Assembly (NCBI GenBank): GCA_018623195.1 | Contig: JAAZVY010000010.1 | Span: 1-43,245 of the forward strand | Direction: 5' to 3' | Length of the DNA stretch: 43,245 bases | Source: Flavobacteriaceae bacterium | GTDB taxonomy: Bacteria > Bacteroidota > Bacteroidia > Flavobacteriales > Flavobacteriaceae | Part shown: in pieces, positions 9,071 through 17,392 of the stretch | Numbering within the stretch: the stretch's first letter is position 1 | How the letters are laid out: every line of letters starts with the position of its first letter | Program-made: the position numbers and the translations under genes | The notes under the pieces: generated by a model | Told to the model about the DNA's origin: nothing | The model's database searches: none | What the model saw: the letters and a program-made list of their open reading frames with translations, nothing else

Positions 9071-9150
9071 CTAAAGTGTTGATAATTCAATCGGTTTTCT
9101 GACCCCACCCCCATAAGGTATAGGTAAATTTAAAATACCAATAAGTTATT

Positions 9151-10551
9151 ATGGGCAACCCTAACGAACATCCTGAACAAGCCATACGAAAGTTCGAATC
9201 TATGCTTCAAACGGATGACGTTTATTTCTTTGATTCAGAAGACTTTGAAGAAATCATCCATCACTATTTAGGCGAAGGCAAGACCCTCCTAGCAAAGCGT
9301 GCTTTAGAGATGGGAAAGGCGCAGCACCCACAGGCGATTGAACTTAAATTTTTAGAGATAGAGATACTCGTCTCCGAGGATAAACTAGATCAAGCAAGAA
9401 TGCTCATCGAAGAAATAGAAATCTTCGATCCTATGAATGAAGAATTGTTCATTCAAAAAGCAAATATCTTATCGAAAAGCGACGATCACCAAGGAGCTAT
9501 AGCTATCCTAAACAAAGCGCTCGAGTTCTGTCCAGAGTCCTTTGATGTACATTCTTTATTAGGCCTAGAATACCTTTACTTAGATGCTTTTGAAGAAGCC
9601 ATTCCTCATTTTGCTACCTGTTTAACTTTGGATTCAACCGATTACGCTTCGATGTATAATCTCGTTTACTGTTATGAATTCACTGAAGGTTATGAGGAGG
9701 CGATCAGTTACTTGAACAATTATTTGGAGCAAAATCCTTACAGCGAAGTTGCTTGGCATCAATTAGGCAAGATGTATGTAGCATTGGAAAAATTTCAAGA
9801 AGCTTTAGCCGCTTTTGACTTTGCGATTATATCCGACGATCGATTTAGCGGGGCGTACTACGAAAAGGGATATGTTCTTGAAAAGCTGGGCAGATACAAT
9901 GAAGCTATTGAAAATTATGAGTGCTGTTTCGAATGGGATGCTCCTACTCCACAAGCGTATTTAAGAATTGGATATTGTCATCAAAAATTAGGTAATCACT
10001 CACTGGCAGAACAATACTTTTATAAGACCGTACATTTAGATCCATTATTGGATAAAGGTTGGCTAGCCCTCACCAAGTACTATTTTGTTACTGGAGACCT
10101 TCTAAAGGCACAAGAACACATCAACAAAGCGCTTAATATCGATGGTGAAAATGCCCTTTATTGGAGAAGAGCAGCACACATCTACCACAGTTTAGGAGAA
10201 ATCGAGAAAGCGGACTATGCTTTTGAACAGAGCATCGAGTTAGGCAACTTCGAATTCAACAGTTACCTTAAATGGATCAGCATTCAACTCGAACAAAAAG
10301 ATTATTCGAGAGCCATTGAATGTCTTTTAGAGGCCTTAGAGCATCATCCTGAGGAAGCAGCGCTTCTGTTTATTAAGTCAGGTATACACGCGCTCTTAGA
10401 TGAAAGAGATGAAGCACAAAACACACTGTGTCAAGCGATGCGTTTAGATGCATCCGCTGCTGATTATTTTTATTTCTACTTTGAAGAAATGAGTGAACTG
10501 GATTGGCTGAAGTCTTATTTAGAAAAGAAGAAGCCTTCAGGGGCTGCTTAA
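9151..10551 (+). CDS. Tetratricopeptide-repeat protein
   Basis: A 466-aa cytoplasmic protein (no signal peptide) made almost wholly of TPR units. Typical 34-residue repeats with the A-W/L-G-Y-A pattern are visible, for example FEEAIPHFATCLTLDS, YNEAIENYECCFEWDA, HSLAEQYFYKTVHLDP, LLKAQEHINKALNIDG and EKADYAFEQSIEL. I count at least eight. Such proteins are scaffolds for protein-protein contacts; the partner is unknown. The 80-bp gap before it holds TAAATTTA at 9125-9132, a weak -7 match without a -33, and no terminator. It precedes the two DUF368 genes by 28 bp and may be co-transcribed with them. Confidence 0.85.
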   Translation: MGNPNEHPEQAIRKFESMLQTDDVYFFDSEDFEEIIHHYLGEGKTLLAKRALEMGKAQHPQAIELKFLEIEILVSEDKLDQARMLIEEIEIFDPMNEELFIQKANILSKSDDHQGAIAILNKALEFCPESFDVHSLLGLEYLYLDAFEEAIPHFATCLTLDSTDYASMYNLVYCYEFTEGYEEAISYLNNYLEQNPYSEVAWHQLGKMYVALEKFQEALAAFDFAIISDDRFSGAYYEKGYVLEKLGRYNEAIENYECCFEWDAPTPQAYLRIGYCHQKLGNHSLAEQYFYKTVHLDPLLDKGWLALTKYYFVTGDLLKAQEHINKALNIDGENALYWRRAAHIYHSLGEIEKADYAFEQSIELGNFEFNSYLKWISIQLEQKDYSRAIECLLEALEHHPEEAALLFIKSGIHALLDERDEAQNTLCQAMRLDASAADYFYFYFEEMSELDWLKSYLEKKKPSGAA

Positions 10552-10579
10552 GGTACCTCAGTTCACATAGCATAAGCTT

Positions 10580-11461
10580 ATGAATCTTAAAAAATCACTT
10601 ACACTCTTTTTGAAAGGTATGGCTATGGGTGCTGCCGATGTAGTACCTGGAGTATCAGGTGGTACAATAGCTCTTATTAGTGGCATCTATCCCAAACTTC
10701 TAGACGCCATTAGCAATATAAAACCTAGCCTGCTCAGCGAACTATCCGATAAAGGATTCGCCTTTGTTGCCGAGAAAATTCATTTAAAATTTCTAATTAC
10801 TCTATTTGCAGGGATTTTCGCAAGTGTATTAACCTTAGCAAAAGGAATTAGCTACTTATTAGAATTTCATCCTATCTTAATTTGGAGCTTTTTTCTTGGT
10901 CTAATTCTAGGCAGTATTTTTCTCATGGTAAAGCAGATAAAGGGTAAACGAAGTTTAGCCATTATTGCTGGTTTATTAGGAATGTTACTAGCCGCAGGTG
11001 TTGGTTTTTTACCTGTAGGAGAAGATACTTCAACCCTTCCTTACCTCTTTCTTTCAGGCGCACTAGCGATTTGCGCCATGATCTTACCAGGGATCTCTGG
11101 TTCATTCATACTAGTGATATTAGGGAGTTATGAGCCTATTCTTCAAGCCGTTCATCAAAGAGATCTTAAAACTATTGCAGTGGTCGGAGCTGGAGCAATT
11201 ATTGGTTTGCTTTCATTCGCCCAAATTCTGAAATGGTTCTTTCATAGGTACCCTAACGCAACATTAGCATTAATGACCGGTTTTATAGCAGGATCTATAC
11301 CTGCGGTCTGGCCATGGAAAGACAGTGCTAGTGGCGGTCTGTATCTACCCAGTTTAGGTTTAGATAGTGATCAACTACTACTAGCGATCGTATTGTCGCT
11401 TTTAGGCCTATTCTTGATCATAGGATTAGAAAAGGCTTCAAGGTTGGGGAACACAAACTAG
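10580..11461 (+). CDS. DUF368 membrane protein, PopT-like polyprenyl-phosphate translocase (copy 1)
   Basis: A 293-aa multi-pass membrane protein of the DUF368 family. Members were recently shown to be needed for recycling undecaprenyl phosphate across the inner membrane (named PopT), together with DedA proteins. Both family signatures are present: GAADVVPGVSGGTIALISG near the N-terminus (about 15-33) and MILPGISGSFILVILGSYE (about 167-185), arranged as a pseudo-repeat. About eight hydrophobic segments follow. Calling it a translocase is by family only. A second family member lies 19 bp downstream. The carrier lipid serves peptidoglycan, LPS and other glycans. Confidence 0.85.
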   Translation: MNLKKSLTLFLKGMAMGAADVVPGVSGGTIALISGIYPKLLDAISNIKPSLLSELSDKGFAFVAEKIHLKFLITLFAGIFASVLTLAKGISYLLEFHPILIWSFFLGLILGSIFLMVKQIKGKRSLAIIAGLLGMLLAAGVGFLPVGEDTSTLPYLFLSGALAICAMILPGISGSFILVILGSYEPILQAVHQRDLKTIAVVGAGAIIGLLSFAQILKWFFHRYPNATLALMTGFIAGSIPAVWPWKDSASGGLYLPSLGLDSDQLLLAIVLSLLGLFLIIGLEKASRLGNTN

Positions 11462-11480
11462 ATTATAAAACCATACTGTA

Positions 11481-12494
11481 TTGAAGAAAGAACGTTCCTT
11501 ATTTGATCTTATTGCACTGGTCTTCAAAGGAATGCTAATGGGTGCTGCAAACAAAGTACCTGGGGTTTCAGGAGGAATTATCGCTTATGTAGGTGGGTTT
11601 TACGAAGAATTTATCTACTCCCTGAAGCAATTTAATGGAAAGGCTGCTTCCCTCCTATTCAAAGGAGATCTGAAAAATTTCTTTCGACACGTTAATGGCA
11701 AGTTTCTCAGTTTACTAATACTGGGCATGTTAATCAGTTATTTCAGTGTTGCACAGGCGCTAGATTACTTGATTACTCATTACGAAATATGGGTTTGGTC
11801 TTGTTTTTTCGGAATGATCTTAGGGTCTGTACACTTTATTGCTAAACAGTTTGACACATGGTCAACCGAAATTCTTTGGGGAATAGGGTTGGGTGGAATC
11901 GTTGGTGTTATGCTAGCCTTTATCCCTCCAATCGCACCCAATGACCATTTGCTGTTTGTATTCCTATGCGGTATGATTAGTGTTACTGGAATGACCCTAC
12001 CCGGGCTTTCTGGATCATTTTTGCTTATCCTACTAGGAAACTACGTGTTATTATTGGTCGATTCAGTGAATGCGCTATATCTAAGTTTTAGTTATCTGAT
12101 CAAAGGAGATTTTCAATTGCTTCAAGAATCTGAAAACATTAGACTTCTTAAAGTGTTAGCCGTATTTACATTGGGTTCCATTACCGGTTTAGTGTCCCTT
12201 TCTCATTTGCTTGTTTATGTTTTGAAGAAGTTTAGAAAATTAACTACATCAATTATTCTAGGCTTTATTATTGGTTCAACACCTGTGGTTTGGCCATGGA
12301 AAAAAGCTATTTATAAACTTTCTGAAACTGGGCAGTACCTTATGGATAGTGATGGTCACAAAATTGTGAGTAATTATTCTAGATATTGGCCTGACTGGTC
12401 AACTTCAGAATCAATACTTGCCATGGTATTTATGGTGACCGGATTTCTTATTGTATATTCCATTGAATATTATGGAAGGTACAGAAGCACTTAA
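11481..12494 (+). CDS. DUF368 membrane protein (copy 2, diverged)
   Basis: A 337-aa paralogue of the preceding protein. The start is TTG at 11481; the N-terminus (MKKERSLFDLIALVFKGMLMGAAN) then aligns with copy 1, and no ATG fits. It has the same two signatures, but the first reads GAANKVPGVSGGIIAYVGG where copy 1 has GAADVVPGVSGG, so the conserved Asp is replaced by Asn-Lys. The second is TLPGLSGSFLLILLGNYV. It is longer, with an extra loop near SVNALYLSFSYLIKGDFQ and a polar insertion before the last membrane segment (KAIYKLSETGQYLMDSDG). Its 3' end overlaps the likely aroE start by 23 bp. It may handle a different lipid or direction, which I cannot establish. Confidence 0.83.
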   Translation: MKKERSLFDLIALVFKGMLMGAANKVPGVSGGIIAYVGGFYEEFIYSLKQFNGKAASLLFKGDLKNFFRHVNGKFLSLLILGMLISYFSVAQALDYLITHYEIWVWSCFFGMILGSVHFIAKQFDTWSTEILWGIGLGGIVGVMLAFIPPIAPNDHLLFVFLCGMISVTGMTLPGLSGSFLLILLGNYVLLLVDSVNALYLSFSYLIKGDFQLLQESENIRLLKVLAVFTLGSITGLVSLSHLLVYVLKKFRKLTTSIILGFIIGSTPVVWPWKKAIYKLSETGQYLMDSDGHKIVSNYSRYWPDWSTSESILAMVFMVTGFLIVYSIEYYGRYRST

Positions 12495-13221
12495 TTTTGG
12501 ACTGATCGGGAGAAATATTGAGTACTCCTTTTCTAGAGCTTTTTTTAAAGAAAAGTTTGAGCACTTAAATCTCCCTCATCACTATCAAAACTTTGATCTT
12601 CAAAGTCTTGAAGATTTAGAAAAAGTTTGGGAAACCAAAAATCTAAAAGGATGTAATGTCACCATACCCTATAAACAAGAGATCATTGCACATCTCGATT
12701 TACTAAGCCCCGAAGCCACTGAAATTGGGGCTGTAAATTGTATCCATATTGAGAATAATAAACGAGTAGGATACAATACGGACGCCTATGGTTTCTCAAC
12801 CTCGTTCAAACCCTTAGTTCGTGCTGAAGATCAAAATGCAATTGTTCTGGGAGCAAATGGAGGCGCTGCAAAAGCAGTGATTTACGCGTTAGAATCGATG
12901 GAGATCAGAGTTACCAAAATAGGAAGACAGTTAAGCGATGAAATTGATTTCACCTATGATGAATTAGATAAAGAACTCATCGAAAGCCACCAAATCATTA
13001 TCAATTGTACGCCTCTTGGAACCCATCCTAATGTAGATCAAAAGCCAAACATTCCATACCCTCACCTTAATTCTAAGCACTATCTCTTTGATTTAGTTTA
13101 TCGACCAGAAAAAACAGCTTTCCTAAAAGAGGGTGAAGCTCGCGGCAGTAGAATTTGCAATGGATCAATGATGCTAAAATGGCAAGCCGAAAAATCATGG
13201 GAAATATGGAATTCCCTTTGA
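12472..13221 (+). CDS. aroE: Shikimate dehydrogenase
   Basis: This enzyme reduces 3-dehydroshikimate to shikimate with NADPH, the fourth step of the chorismate pathway. I choose ATG 12472 (249 aa): MEGTEALNFGLIG puts the first strand at the usual place, whereas the upstream frame to 12451 only overlaps the DUF368 gene further. Substrate-binding residues are visible: FGLIGRNIEYSFSRAFF (the SxS motif), GCNVTIPYKQEI with the catalytic Lys (about 58-69), GAVNCI, and GYNTDAYGF with the catalytic Asp. The Rossmann turn is VLGANGGAAKAV (about 125-136). It is complete and slightly short, as in other Bacteroidota. It is the last gene of the DUF368 group and is followed by a fresh promoter at 13217. 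Confidence 0.93.
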   Translation: MEGTEALNFGLIGRNIEYSFSRAFFKEKFEHLNLPHHYQNFDLQSLEDLEKVWETKNLKGCNVTIPYKQEIIAHLDLLSPEATEIGAVNCIHIENNKRVGYNTDAYGFSTSFKPLVRAEDQNAIVLGANGGAAKAVIYALESMEIRVTKIGRQLSDEIDFTYDELDKELIESHQIIINCTPLGTHPNVDQKPNIPYPHLNSKHYLFDLVYRPEKTAFLKEGEARGSRICNGSMMLKWQAEKSWEIWNSL

Positions 13222-13246
13222 GTGCATAAGCATTTGTTTAACTTTG
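13217..13246 (+). promoter_or_regulatory. Bacteroidota-type promoter for the DUF349 gene
   Basis: TTTG at 13217-13220, an 18-bp spacer, then the perfect -7 box TAACTTTG at 13239-13246. The expected transcript start is near 13250. An in-frame TTG at 13244 lies inside the box, so the ATG at 13271 must be the true start. Confidence 0.65.
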
Positions 13247-13270
13247 CCTAAGAACCTAAGAGAAACGGGT

Positions 13271-14863
13271 ATGGAAAATCAGGATCAGTCTGCAGAGAAA
13301 TCAACCTTAGCATTTGAGTTAATTGAACTTAAACCAGATAGCTACAACCACCTAGAACCAGATAATTTAGTTGGAGAGTTACAGCGTCTGTTAATCAACG
13401 CTCCTGTGGAAAAAATCGGCAAGCATGTTTCTCAAATTAAACGTGTGTTCGACACCAAGCTAAAGGAACTACAGGAAAAGGAAAAAGCGGCTTTCCTAGC
13501 AAATGGTGGAAATGAAATCGATTTTCACTTTCAATCGAAAAGCGCTAAGGATTTTCAAGAGCTTTATCGGGAATACAGACAAAAGAAAGAAGCGTTTCGA
13601 GTCAACTTTGAAAGACAAATTCAACAGAATCTTCAAACAAAACAAGAAATTATTGAAGAAATCAAATCGTTAATTTCTACCGAAGAAAATATCAATACGA
13701 CCTTCTCTCAGTTTAGAGATTTGCAAACTAAATGGAGAGCAACTGGCCCTGTTCCAAAAACTGAAAACGATAATCTTTGGGCAAACTATCACCATCACGT
13801 AGAACGTTTTTATGATTTTCTAGACTTAAATCGTGAGCTTCGAGATAAAGATTTCAAATATAATTATGATGAGAAGATTAAAATCGTAGAACGAGCAGAA
13901 GCCTTAATCAACGAAGCTGATTTTCAACAGGCTTACAATGAACTACAACAACTTCATCGTATTTGGAAAGAGGAACTTGGTCCTGTAAGCAAAGAACATC
14001 GTGCAGGTATATGGGAACGTTTTAGCAACGCAACCAAAGTAATGCATGATAAGAGACAAGAGTTTCAAAAAAAGAGAGAGGAAGAAATTAAAACCCGTCT
14101 CACCCAAAAAAAAGAACTTTTAGAGGATCTTAAACGTGAATCGGCAACCCTTGCCACTTCACACCAAGGCATACAATCTCAATTTAAAAAACTAGTTTCT
14201 ATTAGAGAATCGTTTTATCAAATAGAAGGGGTACCCTATTCGCTTCAAAAGCCACTGATAGCCGAGTTAAAAAAGCAATTTGGTCAGTTTTCAAAGGCTA
14301 AAAACGTTTTTTATAAGAATCAGAAAAAAGAACAAAAGATTCGAATTGCTCAAAAAAAGGAGCTCATTGAAAAGGCAGAATCACTAAAAGATTCGGACAA
14401 TTTCGATGAAACAACTCCTTTATTTATAGCCTTACAAAAAGATTGGAAAGCGATAGGGCCAATTCCTCGAAAGATTGGTGATCCACTCTGGAAAACCTTT
14501 AAAGCAACGTGTAATCATTATTTTGACCGATTACATGGCAATGCTAAAGTATCTAAACAAAAGCAAAGCCCCTTAGATAAGGTCTTCAACGAACGTTCTC
14601 ATTTGAAAAAACAAATGGAGGAGGTTATTGCCGAAATTCGTCAGCTTGAAAACAACCTCGAGTTTTTCAATAGCGATGATGCAAGCAACCCCCTTATTGC
14701 CTCTGTTCTGAAAAATATAGAAAAGAAGAAGTTAGAACTTAACAAACTACAAGATCAGCTTAAAAAACTCAATGTAGAACGAAATAAGCTTCAAAAAGAA
14801 CAAGAAGAAGCCGCAGCGGCCGAAGAACAAGCACAAGCCGATAAAGAGCAATCAGAAGACTAA
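13271..14863 (+). CDS. DUF349 repeat protein, largely helical
   Basis: The protein (530 aa from ATG 13271) is cytoplasmic, highly charged and mostly helical. DUF349 repeats have the signature L-x-x-x-W-[RK]-x-x-GP[VI]P...LW. I see LQTKWRATGPVPKTENDNLW, LHRIWKEELGPVSKEHRAGIW and LQKDWKAIGPIPRKIGDPLW, plus a degenerate third unit around FYQIEGVPYSLQKPL that has lost the tryptophan. A C-terminal coiled coil (from about 440) ends in an Ala/Glu/Gln-rich tail. The molecular function of DUF349 is not established to my knowledge. It has its own promoter and ends at a bidirectional terminator. Confidence 0.88.
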   Translation: MENQDQSAEKSTLAFELIELKPDSYNHLEPDNLVGELQRLLINAPVEKIGKHVSQIKRVFDTKLKELQEKEKAAFLANGGNEIDFHFQSKSAKDFQELYREYRQKKEAFRVNFERQIQQNLQTKQEIIEEIKSLISTEENINTTFSQFRDLQTKWRATGPVPKTENDNLWANYHHHVERFYDFLDLNRELRDKDFKYNYDEKIKIVERAEALINEADFQQAYNELQQLHRIWKEELGPVSKEHRAGIWERFSNATKVMHDKRQEFQKKREEEIKTRLTQKKELLEDLKRESATLATSHQGIQSQFKKLVSIRESFYQIEGVPYSLQKPLIAELKKQFGQFSKAKNVFYKNQKKEQKIRIAQKKELIEKAESLKDSDNFDETTPLFIALQKDWKAIGPIPRKIGDPLWKTFKATCNHYFDRLHGNAKVSKQKQSPLDKVFNERSHLKKQMEEVIAEIRQLENNLEFFNSDDASNPLIASVLKNIEKKKLELNKLQDQLKKLNVERNKLQKEQEEAAAAEEQAQADKEQSED

Positions 14864-14868
14864 TATTC

Positions 14869-14908
14869 AAATAAAAAAGGGGCTCTATACAAAGCCCCTT
14901 TTTTATTT
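14869..14908. terminator. Bidirectional terminator between the DUF349 gene and rny
   Basis: AAAAAAGGGGCT (14873-14884) pairs with AGCCCCTTTTTT (14893-14904) around an 8-nt loop, and flanking A/T pairs extend the stem. The A-run and T-run on the two sides give a U-tract in either direction. It can therefore end both the forward DUF349 transcript (stop at 14863) and the reverse rny transcript (stop at 14925). Confidence 0.9.
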
Positions 14909-14924
14909 AAGTAAGTAATCGGTT

Positions 14925-16496
14925 CTATTTCGCAATATTTACTGATCTAGTTTCACGTATAACAGTAACCTTTACTTGACCTGGATAGGTCATCTCGGTT
15001 TGAATTTTTTGTGAAAGCTCAAAAGAAAGTTCTGCCGCTTTATCATCACTTACTTTTTCGCTACCTACAATCACACGTAACTCTCTTCCCGCTTGAATAG
15101 CATAAGCCTTTTCAACACCTTTAAATCCTAACGCAGCATCTTCAAGATCTTTAAGTCGTTGAATGTAACTGTCTAAAACTTGTCTTCTTGCACCCGGTCT
15201 TGCACCTGATATAGCATCACAAACTTGAATAATCGGAGATAGTAAACTCGTCATTTCAATTTCATCGTGGTGGGCACCAATAGCATTACAAACTTCTTTA
15301 TGCTCCCCATACTTTTCAGCCCACTGCATACCTAAAATCGCGTGTGGAGTTTCAATATCAACCTCAGCCATAGGAACCTTTCCAATATCATGAAGAAGAC
15401 CAGCGCGCTTGGCTAATTTCGGATTTAGACCCAACTCTGCCGCCATTACACCACAAAGTTTGGCAACTTCTCTAGAGTGTTGTAATAGATTTTGACCGTA
15501 AGAGGAACGATACTTCATTCGTCCGACCGCCTTGATGAGTTCTGGATGTAGGCCATGAATACCTAAGTCGATCACGGTACGTTTACCAATCTCAACAATC
15601 TCTTCGTTAATCTGAGATTCTGTCTTCTTAACAACCTCTTCAATACGTGCCGGGTGAATTCTGCCATCAGTCACTAAACGGTGCAGCGACAACCGTGCAA
15701 TCTCTCGACGTACACTATCGAAACACGAAAGAATAATTGCCTCAGGAGTATCATCAACAATAATTTCAACTCCAGTAGCCGCCTCAATAGCACGGATATT
15801 TCTACCTTCTCTACCAATAATTCTACCCTTTACGTCATCTGATTCAAGGTTAAAAACAGAAACGCAATTTTCAACGGCTTCTTCGGTTCCAATTCGCTGA
15901 ATCGTCTTTATAACCACTTTTCGGGCCTCTTGTTGAGCTGTCATCTTAGCTTCTTCAACGGCATTTTGAATGAATGCCATGGCGTCAGTCTTCGCTTGAT
16001 CCTTCAGTGAATTTACCAATTCGGCTTTAGCGTCATCTGCAGATAGTCCCGAAATCACTTCGAGTTGCTTCACCTGGTTTTGGTGCATCTTTTCGATCTC
16101 TTGTTCTTTGCGCTCTAAACGCTCTATTCGACCTTCAATCTGATTTAAGTCTTTCTCCAATTGCTCGTTAAGCACTCTATTTTTCTTAAGCTCGGAGCCT
16201 ACTTGTGATTCCTTATCACGAATGCGTTTTTCAGCCTCAGCCATTTTCTTGTCTTTAGCTAAAATGACTTTTTCATGTTCTGCTTTTAGTACTAAGAATT
16301 TCTCCTTGGCTTGAAAAATCTTATCCTTTTTAATTTGTTGCGCATCTTTTTCAGCTTCCTTTAAAATTGATTTAGCTTCTTTTTGAGCACTAACCAGAGC
16401 TGCCGCTCCTTTGCGTTTTTGAAGTAATATGGTAATCGCATAGCCGACTAATAAGCCCGCTACCGCACCAATTATCACATTTATCATTGAATCCAT
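14925..16496 (-). CDS. rny: Ribonuclease Y
   Basis: A 523-aa membrane-anchored endoribonuclease that initiates mRNA turnover. The order is typical: an N-terminal transmembrane anchor (about 5-24, [19 protein letters not shown]), a long coiled coil (about 30-165, rich in Lys/Glu), a KH RNA-binding domain (about 205-270, with [17 protein letters not shown]), and an HD phosphohydrolase domain (about 330-430) with [10 protein letters not shown]. The C-terminus ([20 protein letters not shown]) is complete. It lies downstream of zapA and the 6S RNA candidate on the same strand. The RNA terminator just upstream implies a separate start or read-through. I see only a poor -7 candidate (TAAATTAA) 4 nt before the ATG. 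Confidence 0.96.
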   Translation of the reverse strand: MDSMINVIIGAVAGLLVGYAITILLQKRKGAAALVSAQKEAKSILKEAEKDAQQIKKDKIFQAKEKFLVLKAEHEKVILAKDKKMAEAEKRIRDKESQVGSELKKNRVLNEQLEKDLNQIEGRIERLERKEQEIEKMHQNQVKQLEVISGLSADDAKAELVNSLKDQAKTDAMAFIQNAVEEAKMTAQQEARKVVIKTIQRIGTEEAVENCVSVFNLESDDVKGRIIGREGRNIRAIEAATGVEIIVDDTPEAIILSCFDSVRREIARLSLHRLVTDGRIHPARIEEVVKKTESQINEEIVEIGKRTVIDLGIHGLHPELIKAVGRMKYRSSYGQNLLQHSREVAKLCGVMAAELGLNPKLAKRAGLLHDIGKVPMAEVDIETPHAILGMQWAEKYGEHKEVCNAIGAHHDEIEMTSLLSPIIQVCDAISGARPGARRQVLDSYIQRLKDLEDAALGFKGVEKAYAIQAGRELRVIVGSEKVSDDKAAELSFELSQKIQTEMTYPGQVKVTVIRETRSVNIAK

Positions 16497-16513
16497 TGTC
16501 TTAATTTATATTA

Positions 16514-16680
16514 ATAAAAAACCCGCATTGAAGGTTTTGTACAAACTCCGTTAAGTACAAGTTTAGAGCTATCCTACTACTTGAAAATCTCGGACTAGCG
16601 AGCACGATCGTGCAATAGGTCATCACTCTTTAGAAATTAATCTTCGTTGAGTTTGTCAAAAAATAAACAATGCGGGTAAT
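16514..16680 (-). ncRNA. ssrS: Candidate 6S RNA
   Basis: This stretch of about 165 nt holds no ORF but folds end to end. The outer stem pairs CAATGCGGGT (16668-16677) with ACCCGCATTG (16521-16530), 10 perfect pairs. The next stem pairs GAGTTTGT (16649-16656) with ACAAACTC (16541-16548). Then comes a large, poorly paired central region, and at the tip GACTA/TAGGTC with GCACGATCGTGC. Read on the reverse strand, the outer stem is followed by a run of six T (16521-16516), like a terminator. A long rod with a central bubble is the 6S RNA shape, which mimics an open promoter and binds RNA polymerase. The position next to zapA matches the zapA-ssrS neighbourhood known in Gammaproteobacteria. Ends are approximate. 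Confidence 0.72.
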
Positions 16681-16695
16681 CTTACTCCGTAATCA

Positions 16696-16986
16696 CTACT
16701 GATTCAATTCAGAATCAATGGTTTGCACAAGTAAATTTAGACGAGAAATACTGTCGTTGATTTGTTGTTGAAGACCCGATCGCTGATTTGAGGAATTAGC
16801 AAACTGTAAAGCGCACATGGCCAATACATCTTGCTTATCACTAACCGCGTAGCTCTTCTCGAACTCCTTTACCATTTGCTGCACGCTGTTAGCGGCCTGT
16901 CTTAGACCCTCTTCTTGCGAGGCAGCTATCGAAAGTGGATAGACTCGATCGGCAATAGATACTTTTATTTTTTGCTTTTCGCTCAT
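16696..16986 (-). CDS. zapA: Cell division protein ZapA
   Basis: ZapA binds FtsZ and bundles its filaments at midcell. I choose the ATG at 16986 (96 aa, MSEKQKIKVSIADRVYPLSI); an ORF extension to 17007 would overlap the upstream gene. The N-terminal strand pair IKVSIADRVYPLSI followed by EEGLRQAANSV (about residues 24-34), the DKQDVLAMCALQFAN segment and a C-terminal coiled-coil helix fit the family and its usual length of about 100 aa. It directly follows a small coiled-coil gene and precedes the 6S RNA candidate. Confidence 0.9.
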   Translation of the reverse strand: MSEKQKIKVSIADRVYPLSIAASQEEGLRQAANSVQQMVKEFEKSYAVSDKQDVLAMCALQFANSSNQRSGLQQQINDSISRLNLLVQTIDSELNQ

Positions 16987-16999
16987 TCCACTTTTTGTA

Positions 17000-17287
17000 T
17001 TAATCAAGCGTGTCTATACACGACTGTATTTCTTTGACTAGACGATCAATTTTATTTTCTACGTCTGTTTTGTCTAAAGGATTACCCTTATCACTTGCAC
17101 TTCTATTGGCCTCTTGAAGTTTCTTTTGAGAAATCCCAAGGGCTTCTTCCTTAACCAGGAGCGCTCTTTTCAATTGCTCAATTTCTAACCTTAAAGCCTG
17201 ATTTTCTGATCGCTGGTAGTTGAGGCGTTCAATTAATAACTGAACTCTTTTCTCAACTGCACCCAATGTTTCAAAAAAGGTATTCAT
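17000..17287 (-). CDS. Small coiled-coil protein, possible ZapB-like partner of ZapA
   Basis: A 95-aa soluble protein that is almost entirely coiled coil (about residues 5-65: LGAVEKRVQLLIERLNYQR, ENQALRLEIEQLKRALLVKE), with a second short helix at the C-terminus (VENKIDRLVKEIQSCIDTL). Heptad leucines are clear. It is the first gene of a reverse transcript with zapA, whose likely start is 13 bp downstream. Small coiled-coil proteins that pair with ZapA (ZapB in E. coli) link the Z-ring to other factors. A ZapB-like role is inferred from size, coiled coil and linkage, not from a diagnostic motif. Confidence 0.75.
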   Translation of the reverse strand: MNTFFETLGAVEKRVQLLIERLNYQRSENQALRLEIEQLKRALLVKEEALGISQKKLQEANRSASDKGNPLDKTDVENKIDRLVKEIQSCIDTLD

Positions 17288-17306
17288 AAAGTACAGGCGA
17301 TTTTAA

Positions 17307-17337
17307 CAAAGGTAATCAAGTATCGTTGGCAAAGCAA
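17307..17337 (-). promoter_or_regulatory. Bacteroidota-type promoter for the coiled-coil/zapA transcript
   Basis: On the reverse strand, TTG (17337-17335), a 20-bp spacer, then a perfect TACCTTTG (17314-17307). The leader to ATG 17287 is about 15-19 nt. It is divergent from the promoter at 17342. Confidence 0.55.
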
Positions 17338-17341
17338 TATT

Positions 17342-17349
17342 TAACTTTG
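17342..17349 (+). promoter_or_regulatory. -7 promoter element for the M23 peptidase gene
   Basis: TAACTTTG is a perfect TAnnTTTG match. The nearest upstream TTG (17326-17328) is only 13 bp away, so the -33 element is weak. Initiation near 17353 excludes the upstream in-frame TTG at 17351 and supports ATG 17393. Confidence 0.5.
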
Positions 17350-17392
17350 ATTGGATTTGTATTTTTTGGTAATAACACCTTTATTCGTGAGT

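Noticed and set aside
9071..9150. Regulatory element in the 80-bp gap before the TPR gene.
   Set aside because: It has only a C-rich patch and a partial -7 match without a -33, too little to call.
13244..13270. TTG start of the DUF349 gene at 13244.
   Set aside because: The TTG is part of the -7 box TAACTTTG, so the region is promoter, and ATG 13271 gives a normal N-terminus.
16601..16614. Palindrome GCACGATCGTGC as a regulator binding site.
   Set aside because: It lies at the tip of the long fold described as 6S RNA, where a self-complementary stem is expected. An operator is not needed to explain it.
17351..17392. Upstream extension of the M23 peptidase from TTG 17351.
   Set aside because: It follows directly on the -7 box and would hide the signal peptide that starts at ATG 17393.
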